A stretch of 64,000 bases of DNA, taken from contig NZ_RAPQ01000008.1 of assembly GCF_003610555.1 (NCBI RefSeq), forward strand, positions 62,001 to 126,000. The letters run 5' to 3'. Positions 8,407 through 18,714 of this stretch are shown piece by piece. This DNA comes from Marinifilum flexuosum. Its GTDB lineage: Bacteria > Bacteroidota > Bacteroidia > Bacteroidales > Marinifilaceae. The number at the start of each line of letters is the position of its first letter. Within the stretch, counting starts at the first letter, position 1. Below the pieces are notes generated by a model. It did no database searches, was not told the DNA's origin, and saw nothing but the letters and a program-made list of their open reading frames with translations. The translations under genes were made by a program, and so were the position numbers.

Positions 8407-9882
8407 TTGAATCCTCTTAAGAAACTTGCTGGCGAAACAGCCATTTATGGCGTAAGCTCCATTGTTGGTCGATTTTTAAATTGGTTATTATTTCCAGTCT
8501 ACACCTATATTTTTGCACCTGATGAGTATGGGATTGTGGCTAATTTAATGTCGTATGTGGCTTTATTTTTAGTGCTTCTTACCTATGGGATGGAAACCGG
8601 CTATTTCCGTTTTGCAAACAAGGAAGGCAAGGCAGAAATCACATTTACGACAGGATTCTTAAGTTTAAGTGCATCCACACTTGTTTTTTGGTTACTGATT
8701 TTTGTTTTTTTTAATCCATTGGCCGATTATTTAAAAATATCTGAACACAAAGAGTATATATTATTGTTGGCAGCAACATTGGGTTTAGATGCCATAACAG
8801 CCTTGCCGTTTGCTAAACTAAGACTACAGAATAGAGCTTTCCGCTATGCGGGACTTAAGCTGATAAATATATTCGTTAATGTAGGTATTAACTTGTTTTT
8901 CTTGGTTTTATGTCCTTGGATTCATGAAAAATTCCCGAATATTCCAATCGAATCCATATGGAATCCTAATATTGGTGTAGGCTATATATTTATCGCATAT
9001 TGTGTAGCTTCTGTGATCAACTTTCTATTGTTATTGCCAGATCTTAAATCTGTAAAATTTAAAATGGACTCTAGCTTACTTAAGGAGATTTTAGCTTATT
9101 CCTGGCCAATATTAATTGTAAGTGTTTGTGGTCAGATCAATTTAAATTTGGATAAGATGTTAATGCCGAACCTGATTCCAGAAGCTATGGATCCAATGTA
9201 TCAAACGGGGATTTATGGTGCGAATTACAAGTTGGCTGTTATCATGACCTTATTTATACAAGCATTCAGATATGCATTTGAACCTTTCTTTTTTGCACAG
9301 GCAAAGCAGGAAAATTCAAAGCAGGTTTATGCTGACGTGTTGAAGTATTTTACGCTATTCTGTTTATTGATTTTCTTAGGTGTAATGTTCTACATCGACA
9401 TTGTAAAACTACTGATTAAATCGAATTATCATGAGGGCTTAAGCATTGTCCCTTATGTGCTTCTTGGGAATTTGTTCTTTGGTGTTTTCTTTTCTTTATC
9501 TCTTTGGTACAAGTTAAGCGATAAAACAAAATATGGAGCAATTATGGCTATTATTGGATCGGTAATTACCATCGTTCTAAATATTATTCTGGTTCCTAAA
9601 ATTGGTTATCAGGGAGCTGCTTATGCTGTATTTATTTGCTTCGGTATAATGATGGTTGTTTCCTATTTATTGGGACAAAAACATTACCCAGTTCCATACG
9701 ATATCAAAAGAATCCTTTTTTATTTCATTTTTGCAATGATACTTTTTGCAGTAGGTTCTCAAATAAGAATTGAAAATCAATGGCTTAAAATGCTTGCCAA
9801 GACACCACTATTATTGGCTTTTATTGCTCTTGTAATACAAAAAGAACAATTATGGGGAATGCTTAAAAAGCGCTCAAATTAA
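8407..9882 (+). CDS. Lipopolysaccharide/polysaccharide flippase (MOP superfamily, Wzx-like)
   Basis: 491 residues, TTG start. It opens with MNPLKKLAGETAIYGVSSIVGRFLNW, typical of polysaccharide-biosynthesis (Wzx/PST) transporters, and has about 12-14 membrane segments over the full length. The conserved PDEYGIVANLMSY segment (Y-G) and the second-half repeat (GIYGANYKLAVIM) are as expected of the family. It probably flips lipid-linked glycans across the inner membrane. Its position upstream of dut and a sugar nucleotidyltransferase, with no glycosyltransferase cluster, is a conserved Bacteroidota arrangement rather than an O-antigen locus (from memory). The exact substrate is unknown. Confidence 0.85.
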   Translation: MNPLKKLAGETAIYGVSSIVGRFLNWLLFPVYTYIFAPDEYGIVANLMSYVALFLVLLTYGMETGYFRFANKEGKAEITFTTGFLSLSASTLVFWLLIFVFFNPLADYLKISEHKEYILLLAATLGLDAITALPFAKLRLQNRAFRYAGLKLINIFVNVGINLFFLVLCPWIHEKFPNIPIESIWNPNIGVGYIFIAYCVASVINFLLLLPDLKSVKFKMDSSLLKEILAYSWPILIVSVCGQINLNLDKMLMPNLIPEAMDPMYQTGIYGANYKLAVIMTLFIQAFRYAFEPFFFAQAKQENSKQVYADVLKYFTLFCLLIFLGVMFYIDIVKLLIKSNYHEGLSIVPYVLLGNLFFGVFFSLSLWYKLSDKTKYGAIMAIIGSVITIVLNIILVPKIGYQGAAYAVFICFGIMMVVSYLLGQKHYPVPYDIKRILFYFIFAMILFAVGSQIRIENQWLKMLAKTPLLLAFIALVIQKEQLWGMLKKRSN

Positions 9883-9990
9883 ATAAAAACCCTACTTTCT
9901 TAAACATTAATTTATCTTTCATAAGAGAGATGAATAATGTATCTTAGCGAATCGATAAAATAGAGTGTAAAAACTTCAAAATAAAAGCAC

Positions 9991-10425
9991 ATGAAAGTAA
10001 AAATCGTTAATAAATCGAAACACGATTTACCTAAATACAGCACTGAATTATCAGCAGGTATGGATTTAAGAGCAAATCTTAGCGAGCCGGTTTTTCTTAA
10101 ATCATTGGAAAGAAAATTGATTCCTACTGGTTTATTTGTTGAATTACCAGCTGGTTACGAAGCTCAAATTCGTCCAAGAAGTGGAATGGCATTAAAAGAG
10201 GGGATTTCAGTTTTGAATACACCAGGAACAATCGATGCGGATTATCGTGGCGAAATAGGTGTGATCCTGGTAAATTTATCCAATCAGGTTGTAGAAATTA
10301 ACGATGGTGATAGAATCTGTCAAATGGTAATTGCAGTGCACGAAACGGTGCAATGGGAATCGGTTGAAGATCTAGAAGTATCGGAGCGTGGTGCTGGTGG
10401 ATTTGGTCACACAGGAAAAGCTTAA
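9991..10425 (+). CDS. dut: dUTP diphosphatase
   Basis: 144 residues, the normal length for the trimeric dUTPase. All five conserved motifs are visible: SAGMDLRA (I), RPRSGMA (II), the uracil-binding [13 protein letters not shown] (III), GDRICQMV (IV) and the C-terminal P-loop-like [10 protein letters not shown] (V). It hydrolyses dUTP to dUMP and pyrophosphate, keeping uracil out of DNA and supplying dTMP synthesis. It starts 108 bp after the flippase gene and 93 bp before the nucleotidyltransferase. Confidence 0.98.
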   Translation: MKVKIVNKSKHDLPKYSTELSAGMDLRANLSEPVFLKSLERKLIPTGLFVELPAGYEAQIRPRSGMALKEGISVLNTPGTIDADYRGEIGVILVNLSNQVVEINDGDRICQMVIAVHETVQWESVEDLEVSERGAGGFGHTGKA

Positions 10426-10518
10426 TCGTTAAAAAATATTAATTCGGATTGATTCTTAAGCCGAAATCTTAAATTTGATCCGAATTTTAGCTAATTTAAA
10501 CATTACTACTACAAAGCA

Positions 10519-11523
10519 ATGAAAATTATAGTACCTATGGCAGGAATGGGGAAGCGAATGCGTCCTCATACTTTAACAGTGCCAAAACCATTAATTCCTA
10601 TTGCAGGAAAGCCTATTGTTCAACGATTAGTTGAAGAAATTGCAAAAGTTTCGAATGAGAGCATCGAAGAAATTGCTTTCATTATTGGAGATTTTGGCAA
10701 GGAAGTTGAGAATCAGTTATGCGAGATTGCGGAAAATATTGGCGCAAAGTCGAGCATTTATTACCAAAATGAAGCTTTGGGAACTGCACATGCAATTCAT
10801 TGTGCTGCAGACTCTCTTTCAGGAAAAGTTGTTGTTGCTTTTGCTGATACATTGTTCAAAGCCGATTTTGTACTGGATGCCGAGGCAGACAGTGTGATTT
10901 GGGTACAGAAAGTGGAAGATCCATCGGCATTTGGAGTAGTTAAACTTGATGGTGAAAATAGAATTACCGATTTTGTTGAAAAACCTCAGGAGTTTGTTTC
11001 TGATTTAGCAATTATCGGAATCTATTACTTTAAAGATGGTGAAAACCTAAGAAGTGAATTACAGTACTTGTTGGATAACAAAGTGGTTGTGAATGGTGAA
11101 TACCAGTTAACCGACGCGTTGGAAAACATGAAAAATAAAGGTTTGGTATTTAAACCAGGTCAAGTTATCGAGTGGATGGATTGTGGAAACAAGGATGCTA
11201 CAGTTCATACTAATCAAAGAATTCTTGAATATCATAAAGATGATGAATTGGTATGTGATTCATCGAATATTGAGAATTCAATTGTTATTCCTCCATGTTA
11301 CATTGGAGAAAATGTGGTAATAAAAAACTCTATTGTTGGGCCACACGTATCTGTGGGAGCAGGAACAGTAGTTAGTAATACAATGATTCGCAATACAATT
11401 GTTCAACGCAATTCGAACTTGGAGCATTTAAATCTTGAAAATTCTATGATTGGAAATCATGTAGACATTCAGGGTGATGTTGCTGAGTTAAATGTTGGCG
11501 ACTTTGCGAGCTTTACAAAATAG
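10519..11523 (+). CDS. Sugar-1-phosphate nucleotidyltransferase
   Basis: 334 residues. The N-terminal Rossmann-like NTP-transferase domain has the signature VPMAGMGKRMRPHTLTVPKP (G-x-G-x-R-x-x-P-x-T, then K) and a metal-binding Asp in VVAFADTLF. The C-terminal part shows left-handed beta-helix hexapeptide repeats (SSNIENSIVIPPCYIGENV..., about 250-330). This domain order is that of glucose-1-phosphate thymidylyl- or uridylyltransferases, giving an activated sugar for envelope glycans. The specific nucleotide and sugar cannot be read from the sequence. It is 7 bp upstream of the TPR gene. Confidence 0.85.
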   Translation: MKIIVPMAGMGKRMRPHTLTVPKPLIPIAGKPIVQRLVEEIAKVSNESIEEIAFIIGDFGKEVENQLCEIAENIGAKSSIYYQNEALGTAHAIHCAADSLSGKVVVAFADTLFKADFVLDAEADSVIWVQKVEDPSAFGVVKLDGENRITDFVEKPQEFVSDLAIIGIYYFKDGENLRSELQYLLDNKVVVNGEYQLTDALENMKNKGLVFKPGQVIEWMDCGNKDATVHTNQRILEYHKDDELVCDSSNIENSIVIPPCYIGENVVIKNSIVGPHVSVGAGTVVSNTMIRNTIVQRNSNLEHLNLENSMIGNHVDIQGDVAELNVGDFASFTK

Positions 11524-11530
11524 ATAAAGG

Positions 11531-13303
11531 ATGAAGGCGGGAAGAAAATTGTTATTATCAATCTTGGTTGGAGGCTGTGTTTTATGCAGTATTCCTTCTC
11601 ATGCAAAGAGTGTAAAATCTACCAAAAAGGATAAGCTTCAAAAAGAAGTAAAACTTACAGAACAGCAAAAGTTGGAGTTCGACTACGCTTTTGCCGAGGC
11701 TACCAAAGCCATTTTACTTGGTGAGGTAGAAAAAGGAATTTCTTTGTATGTTTCCTGCCTTAAAATAGACCCTTCGAGTGCTGTTGTACGATACGAGTTA
11801 GCAAACATCTATCTAAGTAAAGAAAATTACAACAGTGCTCTTGAATTGGCTCGTGGTGCGGTAGAACAGCAGCCTCGTAACCTTTGGTATCAGATTCAGT
11901 TGGCAAATATTTACCAAAAAAAAGGCATGATCGATCATGCTTGTAAGGTATATGATGAATTGATTGAAATGTATCCGGAAAGAAAAGATTTCTTTTACCT
12001 TCAAGCTGCTTTGTATGCTTCGGTTGAGAAGTTTGAAGAAGCAGTGAAGGTTTACGATCGCTTAGAAAAAAAAGAAGGAATTCAGGAAGGTGTTTCTCTT
12101 GAAAAAGAAAGACTTTACATTAAAATGGGAGATAAGAAATCGGCCTATGCAGAAGTGCAAAAGTTGATTAAGAAATATCCGTATCGTGCCGATTTTTATG
12201 GAATGTTAGCTGATTTATATTTGGCCGATAACGAAGAGGAAAAAGCCTTTAAACAGTATCAGGAAATTTTGAAAATTGATCCGAATAATGGTTTAGTTCA
12301 TTTTTACCTGGCTGATTTTTACAGAAAAAAAAGTGAAATCGACAAGGCAAATGCTTCATTGGCAAAGGCTTTTGAGCAAGAAGAGGTACAGGCCGATCAG
12401 AAAATACAGTATTTAATTGCCATGCTAATGGCTCCTGATCAACCTGAATTGTCCGACGATTATTTGAAATCTTTACTTGACACTTTGGTAAAAGTGCACC
12501 CTGGACATGTTCGTGTTCATGCATTATATGCCGACTTTTTAAGAAAAAGAAAAGACAATGAAGGTGCTAAATACCATCTGGAAAAAGTATTGGAAGAGGA
12601 AAAATCCAATTATGTAGTTTGGGAAGAGTTATTGCTGATTTATAATGAACTATTGGATTTTGATGGGATGTTAAAAGTAAGTACTGAAGCATTAACATAT
12701 TTTCCAAGTCAACCTCTGTTGTATGTATTTAAAGGAGTAGCAGCAGCTCAAAAGAACGATTATCATACTGCTATTAGTGCATTCGAAAAAGGGATGCTAT
12801 ATGTTGGCGATAATATAAGGTTGCGCATTCAGTTCAGAACTTATATGGGTGATGCTTATTACCAAAATGGTGATGCTAAAAAGGCATTTAAAGCTTACGA
12901 TGAAGTTCTCTTGTATGAACCTGATAACGTGATCGTATTGAATAATTACAGTTATTACCTTTCGGTTCGTGGAGAACAGCTTGGAAAAGCAAAGAAGATG
13001 AGTTCAAAATGTATTGAATTGGAAGCAGAAAATGCGACTTATTTAGATACTCATGCATGGGTTTTATACCGATTGGGAGAATACAGTGAGGCAAAGGAAA
13101 TCATGGAAAAGGCCTTGCAATTTGGAGGCAATGATTCAGCTGTACAAGTAGAACATTACGGCGATATTCTTTTCAGACTGGGAGAAGGTGAGAAAGCCAT
13201 GGAAGAGTGGAAGAAAGCAATGGATTTGGGCGAAGGTTCGGAATACTTAGCAGAAAAAGTAAAAACAGGAACTATTCCTGAAGAAAAAGAAGATGAAGAA
13301 TAA
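11531..13303 (+). CDS. Tetratricopeptide repeat protein with signal peptide
   Basis: 590 residues. A signal peptide (about 1-25, ending at SHA) is followed by a charged linker and at least ten TPR units from about residue 50 to 570, recognisable by their W/Y-LG-Y-A-F-P pattern (for example YELANIYLSKENYNSALELA, YQKKGMIDHACKVYDELIEM). It is likely a periplasmic scaffold. Its last codons overlap the start of the DUF4292 gene by 11 bp, which argues for translational coupling. TPR proteins at this position next to a DUF4292 lipoprotein recur in Bacteroidota; partners are unknown. Confidence 0.85.
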   Translation: MKAGRKLLLSILVGGCVLCSIPSHAKSVKSTKKDKLQKEVKLTEQQKLEFDYAFAEATKAILLGEVEKGISLYVSCLKIDPSSAVVRYELANIYLSKENYNSALELARGAVEQQPRNLWYQIQLANIYQKKGMIDHACKVYDELIEMYPERKDFFYLQAALYASVEKFEEAVKVYDRLEKKEGIQEGVSLEKERLYIKMGDKKSAYAEVQKLIKKYPYRADFYGMLADLYLADNEEEKAFKQYQEILKIDPNNGLVHFYLADFYRKKSEIDKANASLAKAFEQEEVQADQKIQYLIAMLMAPDQPELSDDYLKSLLDTLVKVHPGHVRVHALYADFLRKRKDNEGAKYHLEKVLEEEKSNYVVWEELLLIYNELLDFDGMLKVSTEALTYFPSQPLLYVFKGVAAAQKNDYHTAISAFEKGMLYVGDNIRLRIQFRTYMGDAYYQNGDAKKAFKAYDEVLLYEPDNVIVLNNYSYYLSVRGEQLGKAKKMSSKCIELEAENATYLDTHAWVLYRLGEYSEAKEIMEKALQFGGNDSAVQVEHYGDILFRLGEGEKAMEEWKKAMDLGEGSEYLAEKVKTGTIPEEKEDEE

Positions 13304-14159
13304 ATTACATTCAAAAATATACCTGGGAGCCATGGTTTTAATCATGGCTTTTATTCAGTTTTCCTGTAAAACAACTTACGATCTTGGTGTAATAAAAGCT
13401 AAACCAATGTCGGATGCAAAGTTGTATAGAAATTTAATTGACAGTAGTTTACATTATAATACCTTATTCGTAAAGAAATACTCGGCCAATTATACTGTTG
13501 ATGGTGTAAAAAAGAGCTTTAAAGGAGCAATTAAAATTCAGAAAGACAGTTTGATTTGGATTTCAATTACAGCTCCGGTTGGAGGTCTGGAAGTTGCTCG
13601 CTTAATGATTACTCAGGATTCTGTTAAGATGATTGACAGGATGAAAAAGAAATACTTTATAGATGACTATGATTTCTTTAAAGAAAAACTGAATGTAGAC
13701 TTAAATTTTAAATCGCTTCAGGCAATTCTTACCAACTCAGTTTTTCAGGCAACAAATGGGGAAAAAGAAAAATCTTTTATTCGTAGTTTTAATGGACGAA
13801 TTGTTGATAATATGTACGTTTTCACCTCTGAAAAATCAAGAAAAGTTGATCGTAAACTTCGTAAAGATAAGTTGAAAAGACTGTCTCGATTTGGATACCA
13901 AAGAGTTGATATTGATCCATCTTTAATGAGAATTACTGATGTTTTGGTTAAGGATTTTATTGATTTACGAGATGTAAGCGTAAAATACCGGGATTTTAAA
14001 ATGTATGAAGATCGTAAATTTCCACAACGATTAAGTTTCGAGGTTGTTGATCCGAAACATTTATTATCTTGTAGTGTTAAATTTAATAAGATTACTTTCG
14101 ATGATGAATTGAAATTTTCATTTAAAATTTCAAGTAAGTACGAAAGAATATATCCTTAA
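13293..14159 (+). CDS. DUF4292 lipoprotein
   Basis: 288 residues. The signal peptide ends in a lipobox-like FSC (residues 23-25, IQFSCKTT), so it should be a lipoprotein. The mature protein resembles the LolA/LppX-type half-barrel family DUF4292, with the characteristic I-W-I-S-I-T-A-P-V-G-G-L-E-x-A-R segment near residue 87-103. Such proteins may bind lipids or lipoproteins in the periplasm, but this family has no proven role. It overlaps the TPR gene by 11 bp and lies 8 bp before the EnvC-like gene, so all three are probably one transcript and act at the envelope. Confidence 0.85.
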   Translation: MKNKLHSKIYLGAMVLIMAFIQFSCKTTYDLGVIKAKPMSDAKLYRNLIDSSLHYNTLFVKKYSANYTVDGVKKSFKGAIKIQKDSLIWISITAPVGGLEVARLMITQDSVKMIDRMKKKYFIDDYDFFKEKLNVDLNFKSLQAILTNSVFQATNGEKEKSFIRSFNGRIVDNMYVFTSEKSRKVDRKLRKDKLKRLSRFGYQRVDIDPSLMRITDVLVKDFIDLRDVSVKYRDFKMYEDRKFPQRLSFEVVDPKHLLSCSVKFNKITFDDELKFSFKISSKYERIYP

Positions 14160-14167
14160 AATAGATT

Positions 14168-15394
14168 ATGGGCGTTTCAAGAAAAAGATTCTTTAAATTT
14201 CCGCTGTGCATAATTATTCTACTGATAGTTTTATCTATAGAAGGATTTTCGCAGACAAGTATATCGACATTAAAAAAGCGAAAAGAACAGAACGAAAAAG
14301 ACATCGCATACACAAATACGCTCATTAAAAGCACAGTAAAAAACAAGAAAGTAAGCTTGGGGCGATTGAATTTATTGAACCAAACAATTCGATCACGACA
14401 ATCATTAATAAGTTCTATCGAGAATGAAATAAGCTACATCGGCAAACAGATTCTCCAAAAGAATAGAGAAATCTCGAAATTGGAAGATGAATTAGAGAAG
14501 CTAAAAAAACAATATGCCAAGGTTATTGTTTACGCTCACAAGCAAAAAAATTCCTACGAAAAATTAATGTTTTTGCTCTCTTCCAAGGATTTTAATCAAG
14601 CCTACAAACGATACAAATACCTGCAACAATTTTCGGAATACAGCAGAAAACAAGGAAAAACGATTGGAGTTAAAAAGGGTTCCTTATCGGCAAAAATTAT
14701 AGAATTAAATAAAGTTAAGGCGGAAAAAGTTAGTCTTTTGGCACAAAAAACTGAAGAAAACAACAAGTTATCTGCCGAAAAATCGCAACAATCAGCCCTG
14801 GTTCAGAAGTTAAAAAAGCGCGAAAAACAACTTCGTGATGATTTGAGAAAACAAAAAAGATACGCCCAAAAACTACAAAAGGAAATTCAAAGAATTATAG
14901 AACGACAGGCTCGATTGGCCAAAAAATCGAGTAAATCTTCAGGAAAATATGCGATTACTCCAGAGGACAAAACACTTTCCATATCCTTTGATAAGAATAA
15001 AGGAAAATTGCCTTGGCCAACCAAAACCGGTTTTATTTCCGAAAAGTTTGGAGAGCATCCACACCCGGTTTTAAAGCATGTTACTGTTAGAAACGATGGT
15101 GTTAATATTACTACAGATGCTAAATCGGATTGTAGGTCGGTGTTTAAAGGTGAGGTTACTCACATTCTTTCCATGCCTGGTTTAAATAATGTTGTGATTA
15201 TCCGCCATGGTGAATTTTTCTCGGTATATTCAAATTTGGCAAGTGTGAATGTAAAAAAGGGAGATGTAGTCCAATCAAAAGAAAAAATTGGTGTAGTTTA
15301 CACTGATAATACACAAGACCAGACAGTATTAAAATTCCAATTGTGGAAGGGAAGTAGCAAATTAAATCCTGCACAGTGGTTGTATCGTAACTGA
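14168..15394 (+). CDS. EnvC-like murein hydrolase activator (degenerate M23 domain)
   Basis: 408 residues. A signal peptide (about 1-29) is followed by long coiled coil (about 35-260) and a C-terminal LytM/M23 domain (about 275-405: KLPWPTKTGFISEKFGEHPHP ... VVIIRHGEFFSVYSNL). The usual zinc ligands are not conserved: the H-x-x-x-D position reads N-D-G-V-N, and the H-x-H position near the end reads Y-S-N-L. This fits EnvC-type proteins, which activate amidases rather than cut peptidoglycan. It probably regulates septal cell-wall hydrolysis. It sits between the DUF4292 and DUF4175 genes in a tight run. Confidence 0.88.
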   Translation: MGVSRKRFFKFPLCIIILLIVLSIEGFSQTSISTLKKRKEQNEKDIAYTNTLIKSTVKNKKVSLGRLNLLNQTIRSRQSLISSIENEISYIGKQILQKNREISKLEDELEKLKKQYAKVIVYAHKQKNSYEKLMFLLSSKDFNQAYKRYKYLQQFSEYSRKQGKTIGVKKGSLSAKIIELNKVKAEKVSLLAQKTEENNKLSAEKSQQSALVQKLKKREKQLRDDLRKQKRYAQKLQKEIQRIIERQARLAKKSSKSSGKYAITPEDKTLSISFDKNKGKLPWPTKTGFISEKFGEHPHPVLKHVTVRNDGVNITTDAKSDCRSVFKGEVTHILSMPGLNNVVIIRHGEFFSVYSNLASVNVKKGDVVQSKEKIGVVYTDNTQDQTVLKFQLWKGSSKLNPAQWLYRN

Positions 15395-15417
15395 TTGTAT
15401 TGCGTAGAAGATAAGTA

Positions 15418-18400
15418 ATGGAAAATAATCGGGATATTTTTATTGCGAAACTGGATCGTTTTATTCGCAAATACTACCAAAATTTACTATTACGTGGATT
15501 TCTGCTATGTATTGTATTGCTTTTAAGTTACTGTTTCCTAATTTCTTTTTCCGAATATTTTTTATACCTATCGGTAGCTGTTAGAACGACATTAATCTTT
15601 TTATTTTTTGTATTAATTATTGTTTTAGGATATCAGTTTCTAATTCGTCCAATTGTTGGATTATTAAAAATTGGAAAACGAATTTCGTATCGACAAGCAA
15701 TTGATATTATTTCAACACATTTTCCAAATCTTCAGGACAAACTAATCAATACCCTTGAATTAACGGAGCAAGCCGAACAATTGAATCAAAATGAGAATTC
15801 TTTGCTCTTGGCCAGTATCCATCAAAGAATCGAATCGGTTAAAATTATTCCTTTCCGAAAAGCAGTTTCGTTTAAGGCAAATTATAAATATTTAAAGTAC
15901 CTTTTTGCCATTGCAACTGTAATTGCTTTAGTACATTTTTTAATCCCTGATATGTATTCAAACAGTACGGAAAGACTTGTTAATTACCGTACAAAATACA
16001 CGCCTCCTGCCGATTTTTCATTTGAGTTGGATCATTGGACTGGTAGAGCAGTTAAAGGCTCAAATTTTAGCTTAAAAGCTCACACCAAAGGGAAGTACAT
16101 TCCAAGTGAAGTGTACTTGCTTACAGACAATTCGAGGTTTTTGATGAAAAAAGAAAATTCGATAGAATTTTCCTATTTATTTCGAAATATCAACACAGAT
16201 ATCAAATTTAGACTACAATCAGGAAATGTAATTTCTGAAGAATTTAAAATTGAAGTGATTTCGAAGCCAGGCATTAAAAATTTTTCTATTTCAATAAAAT
16301 CTCCAGCCTATACAAATTTGCCTTTGCGGATTGAAAAAAACATCGGAGATGTCAGTGTACCAGAGGGTTCGGAATTGGAGTGGATGTTTGAAACTGACTT
16401 TTCAAGTGCAGGAGAATTAATTTTTTCTGATTCACTGAATCCTAGCCCGGTAATTTTAGATGGAAATAGACTTAAATTTTCACGAAAAATCAGGAAACCA
16501 AACTCATATAGAATTTATCTAAGTAATAATGAATTTAATAGAGAATCCTATGCAAAATACAATGTCGATGTAATTCCTGATTTGTATCCACAAATTAAAA
16601 TTGCAAGTATGCAAGATTCTTTGATCGAATCGGGATATTATTTTCGTGGTCAGATAAAAGATGATTATGGATTTTCAAAATTGAGATTTGTATACGAAGC
16701 AGATAATTTATCTCCGGTTTACATTCCAATATCTTTGAATCGAAAATTAAGTGCACAGGAGTTTTTCTTCTCTTTCGATTTTGCATCTGAAAATTTTCAA
16801 GAGGGAAGCAACGTAAAATATTATTTCGAAGTTTTCGATAATGATGGTATTAATGGAGCAAAGAAAGTAAGTTCACAACAATTCAATTATTACATTCCTA
16901 ATTCGAAACAACTTTATGATTTAAACTCTGCTGTCCAGGATAGCATTGGAAGTAAAATTAACCAGAGTATTCAATTAAGTGAATCCATTCAACAGGATAT
17001 TTTGCGCATGCAAAAAAACACATTGGATGGATCGGCAGAGAAATGGCAGCAGGAACAATTGCTTAATGAGATAGGAAATAAGAAAAAGCAGTTAGATAAT
17101 TTGTTGCAAGAGGTGATCCAGGAAAATCAGCGTAAAAATCGTTTGATGAACTCAGCCAGAATGGATGATCCACTTTTAATGGAAAAGCAAAAGCAAATAG
17201 AAGATTTGCTTGAAAAAATAATGGATCCCGAACTACAGAACTTGTTTGATGAGTTCAATAAATTAGCCGAAGATCTTAATTCTGAAGACATCAATAAGTT
17301 AGGAAATCAGCTAAAAATGTCGGTTGATGATTTTCAAAAACAATTGGATAGGAATCTGCAATTGCTTGAAAGATATGAGATTGAAGTTCGCGTTAAGCAA
17401 TTGACAGATCGAATTAATAAATTGGCTGAACAGCAAGATATATCTGCGGATAAGAATCGACGAGATGCTGAAAAAATAAGGCAAGATCAGAAGTTGGGAG
17501 AGGAAAAGTGGAATGAATTAAAAGAAGATTTAAAAGATGTTCTTGATAAAAATTCCTCTATTCAGAAACCATATGATTTCGATGGAGATTTAAATGATCT
17601 TCAGGATGAAATTGATGAAATGATACAAGAATCAAATCAATTTTTTGAGAACAATAAATTTGGTAAAGGGGCAAAGAATATGAAAAATACCTCTTCCAAA
17701 CAGAGGAGTTTTGCTCAAAAACTGAATGATAATATTGCCAATAGTACTTCAGCGCAAATGACTGCTGATATTGGAAATTTAATTCGATTGATGAATAATT
17801 TGATTGAATTTTCTTTTCAGCAAGAAGAGGTTTTAAAGAGCTTTAAAAGAATTGGATATTTAAATCCAAAGTATGTTAAAATGATTGAAAAACAAGGTGA
17901 TCTAAAAGAAGAATATGCTCTTATACAAGATTCTTTAATCACCTTATCAACCAGGTCACCTCAGGTTGCCTCATTAATTGGTAATAGAATATTCAATATC
18001 GAAAACGAGTTGGAAAAAGTCATTACTGAAGCAAGTGAGAGAAGAAAAATACAAGCAGCTACAGCGCAACAAAAAGTTTTAACTGACGTTAATGAGTTAA
18101 GTGTATTTTTGTCGGAAGCCTTGAAACAGATGATGGAGCAAATGGCAAATGCTATGCCTGGAGATCAAATGGGAGATAAGAAAGGTGGACAACCATCTTT
18201 TTTAGATTTGAAATCTGATCAAAAATCGCTAAAAAAAATGCTGGAGGAATTAATTTCTGATATGAAAAAAGGAAAGTCGGGAAAAGAGTCCAAAGAGAAG
18301 TTGGGCAAATTTCTACAGCAACAAGAAATGTATCGTCAAAATTTGCAAGAAATGCTTCAAAATGGAGGTCTTGGAAACGAAAGTGAGAAAATCTTACGTG

Positions 18401-18714
18401 AAGTAACCAAAATGCTTGACCAAATGGAGTCGGACATTTCTAATTTTTCGATAAATTCGAATATGATTTTACGCCAAAATCGTATTTTTTCAAAATTATT
18501 AGAAGCTGAAAATGCCCATAGAGAAAAAGATTTTGATAAAAAACGAGAAAGTAATTCAGGAAATATTTTAAAATTGAGTAACCCTAGAGAAATATTTGAG
18601 TATAAAAGAGTACGAACAGATTTTGAAGGAGTATTCTATGACTCAAATGTAAAATTGTTCGACTATTATAATAAGTTGTACTTGGATTATATGATAAAAC
18701 TTAATAATGACTAA
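15418..18714 (+). CDS. DUF4175-like large membrane protein
   Basis: 1098 residues. Two membrane helices near residues 24-80 and a third near 158-178 are followed by a beta-rich extracytoplasmic part (about 180-490) and a very long glutamine/lysine/glutamate-rich coiled-coil region (about 500-1070). The N-terminal topology (YRQAIDIISTHFPNLQDKLINTLEL between helices 2 and 3) matches the DUF4175 family seen in Bacteroidota and alphaproteobacteria. Function unknown; the coiled coil suggests a structural or scaffolding role at the envelope. The gene overlaps the next one by 8 bp. Confidence 0.78.
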   Translation: MENNRDIFIAKLDRFIRKYYQNLLLRGFLLCIVLLLSYCFLISFSEYFLYLSVAVRTTLIFLFFVLIIVLGYQFLIRPIVGLLKIGKRISYRQAIDIISTHFPNLQDKLINTLELTEQAEQLNQNENSLLLASIHQRIESVKIIPFRKAVSFKANYKYLKYLFAIATVIALVHFLIPDMYSNSTERLVNYRTKYTPPADFSFELDHWTGRAVKGSNFSLKAHTKGKYIPSEVYLLTDNSRFLMKKENSIEFSYLFRNINTDIKFRLQSGNVISEEFKIEVISKPGIKNFSISIKSPAYTNLPLRIEKNIGDVSVPEGSELEWMFETDFSSAGELIFSDSLNPSPVILDGNRLKFSRKIRKPNSYRIYLSNNEFNRESYAKYNVDVIPDLYPQIKIASMQDSLIESGYYFRGQIKDDYGFSKLRFVYEADNLSPVYIPISLNRKLSAQEFFFSFDFASENFQEGSNVKYYFEVFDNDGINGAKKVSSQQFNYYIPNSKQLYDLNSAVQDSIGSKINQSIQLSESIQQDILRMQKNTLDGSAEKWQQEQLLNEIGNKKKQLDNLLQEVIQENQRKNRLMNSARMDDPLLMEKQKQIEDLLEKIMDPELQNLFDEFNKLAEDLNSEDINKLGNQLKMSVDDFQKQLDRNLQLLERYEIEVRVKQLTDRINKLAEQQDISADKNRRDAEKIRQDQKLGEEKWNELKEDLKDVLDKNSSIQKPYDFDGDLNDLQDEIDEMIQESNQFFENNKFGKGAKNMKNTSSKQRSFAQKLNDNIANSTSAQMTADIGNLIRLMNNLIEFSFQQEEVLKSFKRIGYLNPKYVKMIEKQGDLKEEYALIQDSLITLSTRSPQVASLIGNRIFNIENELEKVITEASERRKIQAATAQQKVLTDVNELSVFLSEALKQMMEQMANAMPGDQMGDKKGGQPSFLDLKSDQKSLKKMLEELISDMKKGKSGKESKEKLGKFLQQQEMYRQNLQEMLQNGGLGNESEKILREVTKMLDQMESDISNFSINSNMILRQNRIFSKLLEAENAHREKDFDKKRESNSGNILKLSNPREIFEYKRVRTDFEGVFYDSNVKLFDYYNKLYLDYMIKLNND

